Source of the DNA: Geodermatophilus bullaregiensis
Lineage (GTDB): Bacteria; Actinomycetota; Actinomycetes; Mycobacteriales; Geodermatophilaceae
Assembly: GCF_016907675.1 (NCBI RefSeq)
Contig: NZ_JAFBCJ010000001.1
Location: 4,774,001 to 4,838,000, forward strand
Direction: 5' to 3'
Length of the DNA: 64,000 nt
The notes beneath the pieces were generated by a model, which saw only the letters and a program-made list of their open reading frames with translations, was not told the DNA's origin and made no database searches. The position numbers and the translations under genes were made by a program. Of this stretch, positions 57,958 through 64,000 are shown one piece after another; position 1 is the first letter of the stretch; the number at the start of each line of letters is the position of its first letter.

Positions 57958-59289
57958 GTGACAGGTCTGTTCGCCGGCACGTTCGCCCGCGGCGGTGCGG
58001 CGGCGGCCGTCTCCGACGACGCCTGGCTCCGCGCGCTGCTGGAGGTCGAGGCCGCGCTCGCCCGCGCCGCCGCCCGCAGCGGCCTGGTCCCCACCACCGC
58101 GGCCGACGCCGTGGCCGACGCCTGCGCCGACCCCTCGCGCCTGGACCTCGCGACCGTCGTCGCCCGGGCCGCCGACGCGGGCAACCCGGTGCCGCCGCTG
58201 GTGCGCGCGCTGCAGGACGCCGTGGGGGAGCGCGACGCGGTCGCCGTGCACGTGGGCGCGACCAGCCAGGACGTCGTCGACACCGCCCTGGTGCTGCTCG
58301 CGCGGCGGGCGGTCACGGCGGTCGACGCCGACCTGGCGGCCGCGGCGGCCCGGTGTGCCGACCTGGCGCGGGCGCACCGCGACGACGTGGTCATGGGCCG
58401 CACGCTGATGCAGCAGGCGCTGCCGACGACGTTCGGCCTCAAGGCCGCGACCTGGCTGGCCGGGCTGGAGGGCGCGCGGCTGCGGCTGGCCGAGGTCGTG
58501 GCCTCGCTGCCGGTGCAGTACGGCGGCGCGGTCGGGACGCTGGCAGCGTCGTCGGGTGCGGGCGTCGCGGTGCGCGCGGCGCTGGCCGGGGAGCTGGGGC
58601 TGGTGGCGCCGGCCGTCCCCTGGTTCACGGTGCGCCTGCCGGTGGCCGACCTCGCCGGTGCGCTCGGGTCCGCCGCCGGGGTGGTCGCGACCGTCGCCGT
58701 CGACGTGGTGCTGATGGCCCAGTCGGAGGTGGCCGAGGTCGCCGAGGTGGGCGAGGGGCGCGGGGGCTCCTCCGCCATGCCGCACAAGCGCAACCCGGTG
58801 GCGGCGATCTCGGCGCGGGCGTGCGCGCGGCGGGCCCCGGGGCTGGTGGCGACGCTGCTGGGCGCGATGGAGCAGGAGCACGAGCGCGCGGCCGGCGGGT
58901 GGCACAGCGAGTGGCCGGCGCTGACCGAGCTGCTGACCACCGTGGGGTCGGCGGCGTCGTGGCTGGCCGAGAGCCTGCGCGGGCTGCGGCCGGACGTCGG
59001 CCGGATGGCGGCGACCGTGGCGGCGGCCGGTGAGGGCTCGCTGGCCGGTGCGCTGGCCGAGGCGCTGGCGCCGTCGCTGGGCCGGGGAGCGGCGCACGAC
59101 GCGGCGGCCGCGGCCACCCGGGAGGCGCGGGAGAGCGGGCGGCCGCTGGCCGAGGTGGTGGCCGCCCGGGACGACGTCGACGCCGCCGCGGTGCTGGCCG
59201 GGTCCGCACCCGACGTGGGGGAGGCCGGCGCGCAGGTGGACGCGGCGCTGGCCGAGCACGACCGACTGACCGAGGGGGACGACGCATGA
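57958..59289 (+). CDS. pcaB: 3-carboxy-cis,cis-muconate cycloisomerase
   Basis: 443 residues from GTG with GGAAGGGA upstream. The fumarase/aspartase superfamily signature GSSAMPHKRNP is near 270-280, HVGATSQDVVDTALVLLARR near 97-116, and LMQQALPTTFGLKAATWLAGL near 150. It closes 3-carboxymuconate to 4-carboxymuconolactone. The stop overlaps pcaD start (ATGA). Confidence 0.95.
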   Translation: MTGLFAGTFARGGAAAAVSDDAWLRALLEVEAALARAAARSGLVPTTAADAVADACADPSRLDLATVVARAADAGNPVPPLVRALQDAVGERDAVAVHVGATSQDVVDTALVLLARRAVTAVDADLAAAAARCADLARAHRDDVVMGRTLMQQALPTTFGLKAATWLAGLEGARLRLAEVVASLPVQYGGAVGTLAASSGAGVAVRAALAGELGLVAPAVPWFTVRLPVADLAGALGSAAGVVATVAVDVVLMAQSEVAEVAEVGEGRGGSSAMPHKRNPVAAISARACARRAPGLVATLLGAMEQEHERAAGGWHSEWPALTELLTTVGSAASWLAESLRGLRPDVGRMAATVAAAGEGSLAGALAEALAPSLGRGAAHDAAAAATREARESGRPLAEVVAARDDVDAAAVLAGSAPDVGEAGAQVDAALAEHDRLTEGDDA

Positions 59290-60065
59290 CCGCCGTCGAG
59301 GTGAGCTACACCGAGGACGGGCCGGCCGACGCGCCGGTCGTCGTCCTGTCCAACTCGCTGGGCGCGACCCGCGGCATGTGGGACCCGCAGGTGCCCGCCC
59401 TGGCCGAGCGCTACCGGGTGGTCACCTACGACACCCGCGGGCACGGGGAGTCGCCGGCGCCGCCCGGTCCCTACTCCCTCGACGACCTGGTCGACGACGT
59501 GGTCGCGCTGCTGGACCGGCTGGACGCGCGGCGGGCCCACCTCGTGGGGCTGTCGCTGGGCGGGATGACCGCCATGCGGCTGGCCGCGCGCGAGCCCGAC
59601 CGGGTCGCCCGGCTGGCGCTGTTGGCCACCTCGGCGAGGCCCGACCCGCAGGGCTTCCTCGACCGGGCCGCCGCGGCGCGCTCCGGTGGGACCGCGCCGC
59701 TGGCGCCGACGGTGGTGGGCCGGTGGCTGACCCCGGGCTGCGCGGCGGAGCACCCCGACCTGGTCGCGCGGCTGGAGGCGATGATCGTCGGGGCCGACGA
59801 CGAGGGCTACGCGCTGTGCTGCGAGGTGGTGGCCGCGGTGGACCTGCGGGAGGACCTCGGGCGGATCAGCGCGCCGACGCTGGTCGTCTCCGGCGCGGAG
59901 GACCCGGCGCTGCCGCCGCCGCACCAGCAGGTCATCGCCGAGGGGATCGCCGGCGCCTCGCTGGTGTCGGTGAGCCCGGGGGCGCACCTGCCGAACCTGG
60001 AGCAGCCGCTGGAGGTCACCGGCGCGCTGCTGGGCCACCTGGACGCGGCCGGGGGCCACGCGTGA
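59286..60065 (+). CDS. pcaD: 3-oxoadipate enol-lactonase
   Basis: 259 residues. Alpha/beta hydrolase with the nucleophile elbow LVGLSLGGMTAMRLA (Ser near 96), Asp in SGAEDPALPPP and His in GAHLPNLEQP. It hydrolyses 3-oxoadipate enol-lactone to 3-oxoadipate. In many actinobacteria pcaD and pcaC are fused (pcaL); here they are separate genes with a 4-nt overlap. Confidence 0.95.
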   Translation: MTAVEVSYTEDGPADAPVVVLSNSLGATRGMWDPQVPALAERYRVVTYDTRGHGESPAPPGPYSLDDLVDDVVALLDRLDARRAHLVGLSLGGMTAMRLAAREPDRVARLALLATSARPDPQGFLDRAAAARSGGTAPLAPTVVGRWLTPGCAAEHPDLVARLEAMIVGADDEGYALCCEVVAAVDLREDLGRISAPTLVVSGAEDPALPPPHQQVIAEGIAGASLVSVSPGAHLPNLEQPLEVTGALLGHLDAAGGHA

Positions 60066-60475
60066 GCGAGGACTCCTCGACCGGTCCCACCACCGACGAC
60101 GCCCGCCGGGAGGCGGGCATGCGCACCCGGCGCGAGGTCCTCGGGGACGCGTGGGTGGACCGGGCGGTGGCGAGCACGACGCCGTTCACCGCCGGGTTCC
60201 AGGACTTCATCACCCGGACGGCGTGGGGCGACGTCTGGCAGCGGCCCGGCCTGCAGCGGCGGGAGCGCAGCATCGCCACGCTGTCGATCTGCATCGCGCT
60301 GCGGCACTGGGACGAGTTCGCGCTGCACGTGCGCGCGGCGAGGAACAACGGCCTCTCCGACGAGGACGTCGCCGAGGTGCTCCAGCACGCGGCCGTCTAC
60401 GCCGGCGTCCCGGCGGCCAACCACGCCTTCAAGGTCGCCGGCCCGATCCTCGAGGAGCTCCGCGGGCGGGAGTGA
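60062..60475 (+). CDS. pcaC: 4-carboxymuconolactone decarboxylase
   Basis: 137 residues from GTG. RREVLGDAWVDRAV near 20-35, LSICIALRHWDEFALHVRAARNNGLSDEDVAEVLQHAAVYAGVPAANHAFKVA near 78-130 (in pieces) is the CMD domain. It decarboxylates 4-carboxymuconolactone to the enol-lactone used by PcaD. Last gene of the pca operon; the later enzymes (pcaIJF) are not in this window. Confidence 0.95.
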   Translation: MSEDSSTGPTTDDARREAGMRTRREVLGDAWVDRAVASTTPFTAGFQDFITRTAWGDVWQRPGLQRRERSIATLSICIALRHWDEFALHVRAARNNGLSDEDVAEVLQHAAVYAGVPAANHAFKVAGPILEELRGRE

Positions 60476-60482
60476 CCGGGCC

Positions 60483-60540
60483 GGTGGTGTGCGCCTGTGG
60501 CGCACCCCCGGGCGAGGGTGCGCCACAGGCGCACACCACC
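60483..60540. terminator. Very strong bidirectional terminator
   Basis: A perfect 25-bp inverted repeat (60483-60507 with 60516-60540) and an 8-nt loop CCGGGCGA lie between convergent pcaC and pgi. The hairpin begins 7 nt after the pcaC stop and touches the pgi stop. Confidence 0.85.
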
Positions 60541-62187
60541 TCAGGCCGGGCGGCCGCGGCCCTCCCGCAGCAGCCGGACCAGCGCGTTGGTGGAGGAGTC
60601 GGCGTCGTACTCGGGCGCCTCCTCGCTCTGCAGCTTCGGCGCGAGCTGGTTGGCCATGACCTTGCCCAGCTCCACGCCCCACTGGTCGAAGGAGTTGATG
60701 CCCCACACGACGCCCTGGGTGAAGACGCGGTGCTCGTAGGCGGCCACCAGCTGCCCGAGCACCGACGGCGTCAGCGTGCGCGCGACGATCGCGTTGGACG
60801 GGCGGTTGCCCGGCATGACCTTGTGCGGGACGACGTCCGGCGCCGTCCCCTCGGCGGCGACCTCCTCGGCGGTGCGGCCGAAGGCCAGCGCGCGCGGCTG
60901 GGCGAGGAAGTTGGCCAGGAACAGGTCGTGCATGCCGTCGAGGTCCCTGTCGTGGGCGAGGTCGTTGGGCTGCGCGAAGCCGAGGAAGTCGGCCGGGACG
61001 AGCACCGTCCCCTGGTGCAGCAGCTGGTAGAAGGCGTGCTGGCCGTTGGTGCCCGGCTCGCCCCACACGATCTCCCCGGTGGCGACGTCGACCGCCGAGC
61101 CGTCGAGGGTCACCGACTTGCCGTTGGACTCCATGCACAGCTGCTGCAGGTAGGCCGGGAACCGCGCGAGGTACTGCGAGTAGGGGAGCACCGCCTGGCT
61201 CTGCGCGCCGAAGAAGTCCACGTACCAGAGCGAGATCAACCCCAGCAGCGCCGGCAGGTTCTCCTCGTACGGCGCGGTGCGGAAGTGCTCGTCCATCGCG
61301 TGGAACCCGTCGAGCAGCTCGCGGTACCGCTCTGGCCCGATGGCGACCATCAGCGACAGGCCGATCGCCGAGGTGAACGAGTACCGGCCGCCGACCCAGT
61401 CCCAGAAGCCGAACATGTTGGCGGTGTCGATGCCGAACGCCGCGACCTCCTCGGCGTTGGTGGAGACGGCGACGAAGTGCTTCGCGACCGCCTCCTCGTC
61501 CCCGCCGAGCCCCTCGACCAGCCAGCGGCGGGCCTCCGTCGCGTTGGTCAGCGTCTCCTGGGTGGTGAAGGTCTTCGACGCGACGACGAACAGCGTGCTC
61601 GCCGGGTCGAGGTCGCGGGTGGCCTCCGCCAGGTCGGTCGGGTCGATGTTGGAGACGAACCGGAACGTCAGCGACCGGTCCGAGTAGTCGCGCAGGGCCT
61701 GGTAGGCCATGGCCGGGCCGAGGTCGGACCCGCCGATGCCGATGTTGACCACCGCCCGGATCCGCTCGCCGGTGTGCCCGGTCCAGTTCCCGCCGCGCAC
61801 GCGGTCGGCGAAGTCGGCCATCCGGCCGAGCACCTCGTGCACCTCCTGCCGGACGTCGTGGCCGTCGACGTCGAGACCGCTCGTCGCCGGGTCGCGCAGC
61901 GCCACGTGCAGCACCGCGCGGTCCTCGGTCGTGTTGACGTGCTCGCCGCGGAACATCGCCTCGGTCCGCTCGCGCAGGCCCACGCCCTCGGCCAGCGCGG
62001 CCAGGAGCCGGACCGTCTCGCGGGTGAGCCGGTTCTTCGAGTAGTCGAGGTACAGGTCGCCGGCGGCCACGGTGAGGTCGGTGCCGCGACCGGGGTCCTC
62101 GGCGAACAGGTCCCGCAGGTGCCGCCCGCCCACCTCCCGGTGGTGCTCGGCCAGTGCCTGCCACTCCGCGCTGTCCCTGACGCCCAT
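60541..62187 (-). CDS. pgi: Glucose-6-phosphate isomerase
   Basis: 548 residues from the ATG at 62187 with GGAGGGG 3-9 nt upstream. [19 protein letters not shown] near 150-170, [12 protein letters not shown] near 205, [22 protein letters not shown] near 345 (catalytic Glu) and [18 protein letters not shown] near 378-396 are the family signatures. It interconverts glucose-6-phosphate and fructose-6-phosphate in the cytoplasm. Confidence 0.97.
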   Translation of the reverse strand: MGVRDSAEWQALAEHHREVGGRHLRDLFAEDPGRGTDLTVAAGDLYLDYSKNRLTRETVRLLAALAEGVGLRERTEAMFRGEHVNTTEDRAVLHVALRDPATSGLDVDGHDVRQEVHEVLGRMADFADRVRGGNWTGHTGERIRAVVNIGIGGSDLGPAMAYQALRDYSDRSLTFRFVSNIDPTDLAEATRDLDPASTLFVVASKTFTTQETLTNATEARRWLVEGLGGDEEAVAKHFVAVSTNAEEVAAFGIDTANMFGFWDWVGGRYSFTSAIGLSLMVAIGPERYRELLDGFHAMDEHFRTAPYEENLPALLGLISLWYVDFFGAQSQAVLPYSQYLARFPAYLQQLCMESNGKSVTLDGSAVDVATGEIVWGEPGTNGQHAFYQLLHQGTVLVPADFLGFAQPNDLAHDRDLDGMHDLFLANFLAQPRALAFGRTAEEVAAEGTAPDVVPHKVMPGNRPSNAIVARTLTPSVLGQLVAAYEHRVFTQGVVWGINSFDQWGVELGKVMANQLAPKLQSEEAPEYDADSSTNALVRLLREGRGRPA

Positions 62188-62301
62188 GGACCCCTCCTGT
62201 CTCCCGGCCGACGGATCGGCTGCCGACGTCCCCACCCTGCCCGGAGCCGGGCCCGGGGGCGAACCCGGACCGCGGCCCACCGCTGGGGCGGACCACGCGG
62301 G

Positions 62302-63144
62302 TCAGCCGCGGAACCGCAGCAGCTGACCGGGGCGCAGCTGGGCGCAGCGGTCGACGTCGGCGTCGGCGACGTACCCGGCCACCGGGTAGCCGCCGGTGAC
62401 GGGCGCGTCGGCGAGGAAGAGCACCGGCGCACCCGACGGCGGCACCTGCAGCGCGCCGCGGACCAGGCCCTCGCTCGGCAGCTCGTCGCGCACCCGGCGC
62501 TCCAGCCGGGGCCCGTCCAGCCGCAGCCCGACCCGGTTGCTCTCGGCGGTGACGGTCCACGGCGAGGCCGCCAGGGCCTCGAGCGAGGCGGGCGTCAGCC
62601 AGTCGGCGCGCGGACCGGGCAGCAGCCGCACGGTCACCGATCCGGACGGCGGGTCGGCCACCGGCGCGACGTCGACCCCGGGCAGCGGGGCTCCGGGGGA
62701 GCCGACCGGCAGCACGTCCCCGGCCCGCAGCGGCGGCGGGCCGAGGCCGGACAGCACGTCGGTGGACCGGGAGCCGAGCACCGGGTCGACGGTGACCCCG
62801 CCGCGGACGGCGAGGTACGTCCGCAGCCCGGCCGCCGGCGTGCCGAGGGCGAGCGTCGCGCCCGCCCGCAGCAGCCCCGGGGCGCAGTGCACGGTGCCGC
62901 CGGGGCAGCGCGCCCCCGTGGTGACGACGACGAGGTCGGCCCCGGCCCGCACCGCCAGCCCGCCGAGCGTCACCTCGAGGACCGCCGCGTCGGGGGAGTT
63001 GCCCACCAGCCGGTTGGCCAGGGCCGCCGAGGCGCGGTCGGCCGCACCCGACCGGCCCACCCCGACCGCGGCCAGCCCGGGCCGGCCGCGGTCCTGCACC
63101 GTGGCGAGCGGCCCCGGCGCCCGCACGGTGAGGGTGCGGCCCAC
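62302..63144 (-). CDS. pxpC: 5-oxoprolinase subunit C (biotin-dependent carboxyltransferase-like)
   Basis: 280 residues if started at GTG 63144, which lies 13 nt after the pxpB stop. LTVRAPGPLATVQDRGRPGLAAVGVGRSGAADRASAALANRLVGN at the start and FLADAPVTGGYPVAGYV near the C-terminus mark the KipA/PxpC family. With PxpA and PxpB it opens 5-oxo-L-proline to glutamate using ATP, a house-cleaning reaction. Last gene of its operon. Confidence 0.93.
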   Translation of the reverse strand: MGRTLTVRAPGPLATVQDRGRPGLAAVGVGRSGAADRASAALANRLVGNSPDAAVLEVTLGGLAVRAGADLVVVTTGARCPGGTVHCAPGLLRAGATLALGTPAAGLRTYLAVRGGVTVDPVLGSRSTDVLSGLGPPPLRAGDVLPVGSPGAPLPGVDVAPVADPPSGSVTVRLLPGPRADWLTPASLEALAASPWTVTAESNRVGLRLDGPRLERRVRDELPSEGLVRGALQVPPSGAPVLFLADAPVTGGYPVAGYVADADVDRCAQLRPGQLLRFRG

Positions 63145-63157
63145 GGCACCGCCCGGC

Positions 63158-63760
63158 TCACCGGACGGCACGGAACCGCACCCGCACGCCCGGCCGCAGC
63201 AGCGCCGCCGGGTCGCGCGACAGGTCGAACACGGCGACGTCGGTGCGCCCGAGCAGCTGCCAGCCGCCGGGGGACTCCCGCGGGTAGACGCCGGTGAACC
63301 CGCCGGCCAGCCCCACCGCGCCGGCCGGGACGCGGGTGCGCGGGGTGGCCAGCCGCGGCACGTCCCAGGGGTCGCTCTCGGGCGTGCAGTAGCCGAAGCC
63401 CGGCGCGAACCCGCAGAAGGCCACCGTCCACTCCCGGCCGGTGTGCGCCGCGACCACGCCGTCGGGGTCGGTGCCCAGCAGCTCGGCCACGCCGGCCAGG
63501 TCGGCGCCGTCGTAGCGCACCGGCAGCTCCACCAGCTCGCCGGTGCCGCGCCGTCCGGGCCGCCACGGCAGCCGCTCGAGCGCGGCGGTGAGAGCACCCG
63601 GGTCGCCGTCGGCCACCACGAGCACGGTCCGCGCCGCCGGGACCACGTCGACGACCCCGGGCAGGGAGCGGTCCAGCAGGGCGGCGGTGAACCCGAGGAC
63701 GGCGTCGAGGTCGTCGAGCTCGACCAGCAGCGCCGTCGAGCCGCTCGGCAGGACCCGCAT
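63158..63760 (-). CDS. pxpB: 5-oxoprolinase subunit B
   Basis: 200 residues. FCGFAPGFGYCTPESDPWDVPRLATPRTRVPAGAVGLAGGFTGVYPRESPGGWQLLGRT (in pieces, about 115-175) is the KipI/PxpB landmark. Supplies the carboxyltransferase-like half of the 5-oxoprolinase complex. The pxpA stop overlaps its start by one base. Confidence 0.95.
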   Translation of the reverse strand: MRVLPSGSTALLVELDDLDAVLGFTAALLDRSLPGVVDVVPAARTVLVVADGDPGALTAALERLPWRPGRRGTGELVELPVRYDGADLAGVAELLGTDPDGVVAAHTGREWTVAFCGFAPGFGYCTPESDPWDVPRLATPRTRVPAGAVGLAGGFTGVYPRESPGGWQLLGRTDVAVFDLSRDPAALLRPGVRVRFRAVR

Positions 63761-64000
63761 CAGACGAAGGAGGCCAGCGGCACCCCGGCCTCCGTCAGCG
63801 CCGCCCGCACCCGCCGGGCGATCGCCACCGCACCCGGGGTGTCGCCGTGCACGCAGATCGACTCCGGCGCCAGCACCAGCGGCCCGCCGTCGACGTCGGT
63901 GACCGGCTCGCCGGTGGCCATGGCGACGCAGCGGCGGGCGATCTCCTCGGCGTCGTGCAGGACCGCGCCGGGCAGCCGGCGGGACACCAGCGTGCCCTCC
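63760..64000 (-). CDS. pxpA: 5-oxoprolinase subunit A (LamB/YcsF family), 5' partial
   Basis: The gene continues past the window edge; about 79 C-terminal codons are visible (EGTLVSRRLPGAVLHDAEEIARRCVAM... ESICVHGDTPGAVAIARRVRAALTEAGVPLASF). 'ICVHGDTPGAV' is the conserved end of the PxpA/LamB-YcsF family. It forms the 5-oxoprolinase with PxpB and PxpC. The GTG near 63987 is inside the gene and is not the true start. Confidence 0.93.
   Translation of the reverse strand, partial: EGTLVSRRLPGAVLHDAEEIARRCVAMATGEPVTDVDGGPLVLAPESICVHGDTPGAVAIARRVRAALTEAGVPLASFV

Noticed and set aside
59807-62560. Very long open frame on the minus strand across pcaD/pcaC and pgi, and similar ones (for example 23802-26573 minus, 28640-31140 plus)
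   Set aside because: They are antisense or out-of-frame shadows produced by G/C-rich third positions. Translations are Arg/Gly/Pro-rich with no domain, while well-known genes occupy the same DNA.
60541-64000. A link between pgi and the 5-oxoprolinase genes
   Set aside because: They are on the same strand, but about 110 nt apart with different roles. Both are ordinary housekeeping functions.
1-64000. tRNA, rRNA, insertion sequences, integrase genes and phage genes
   Set aside because: I found no clover-leaf-like sequence, transposase or integrase motif in any gap. Gaps are short and apart from the riboswitch region none exceeds about 300 nt.

Overview
The window is about 73-75% GC (estimated by eye), with strong G/C at third codon positions, many GTG starts and tight 4-bp start/stop overlaps. 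It looks like chromosomal DNA from a free-living actinobacterium. Gene content (mycofactocin-coupled dehydrogenases, P450s, a beta-ketoadipate branch, an actinobacterial c-di-AMP riboswitch in front of a cell-wall hydrolase) and protein style suggest Geodermatophilaceae (Blastococcus / Geodermatophilus / Modestobacter type); the family assignment is inference. I saw no phage, insertion sequence, CRISPR, tRNA or rRNA.

Region 1, 1-25244, is a dense catabolic supercluster. Plus-strand genes at 1-10622 run from the tail of a LivF-type ABC transporter ATPase through an NTF2-like protein, acyl-CoA ligase, acyl-CoA dehydrogenase, CitE-like lyase, MaoC hydratase, aldehyde dehydrogenase, family III CoA-transferase, SDR, amidohydrolase and enoyl-CoA hydratase. 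A second plus operon (11268-14838: ligase, enoyl-CoA hydratase, NTF2-like, mycofactocin-type SDR) faces a minus operon (19155-14894: NTF2-like, ligase, two hotdog hydratase-like proteins, thioesterase, NTF2-like, EthD-like), with a perfect hairpin between them. Next come two P450 genes with a mycofactocin-type SDR between them (minus), divergent from a 3Fe-4S ferredoxin and its reductase (plus). Together these read as uptake, hydroxylation, alcohol oxidation, CoA activation, beta-oxidation-like steps and C-C lyase cleavage of a hydrophobic, probably cyclic or branched substrate. The substrate itself cannot be read from sequence.

Region 2, 25274-34558, holds two MFS transporters, a gluconate kinase/permease pair, an orphan FMN glutamate-synthase-like protein, and a flavin-dependent monooxygenase with its FMN reductase.

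Region 3, 34799-41945, is cell-envelope and housekeeping: a DivIVA-like coiled-coil protein, a c-di-AMP (ydaO) riboswitch with a possible short upstream ORF in front of a transglycosylase-like protein, a methyltransferase, DUF72, VOC, DUF4177, a Cys-cluster/pentapeptide fusion, and a GXWXG/DUF4334 protein.

Region 4, 42010-54433, has proton-translocating transhydrogenase pntAB, a pair of acyl-CoA dehydrogenases, a secreted carboxylesterase, a CynX-type MFS protein, a DUF3616 protein, a zinc-ribbon protein, ribonuclease Z and an unknown protein.

Region 5, 54458-60475, is the protocatechuate branch: pobA and an IclR regulator (minus), divergent from pcaHGBDC (plus), turning 4-hydroxybenzoate into 3-oxoadipate. 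The window ends with pgi and the 5-oxoprolinase genes pxpC, pxpB and pxpA (the last cut by the window edge).
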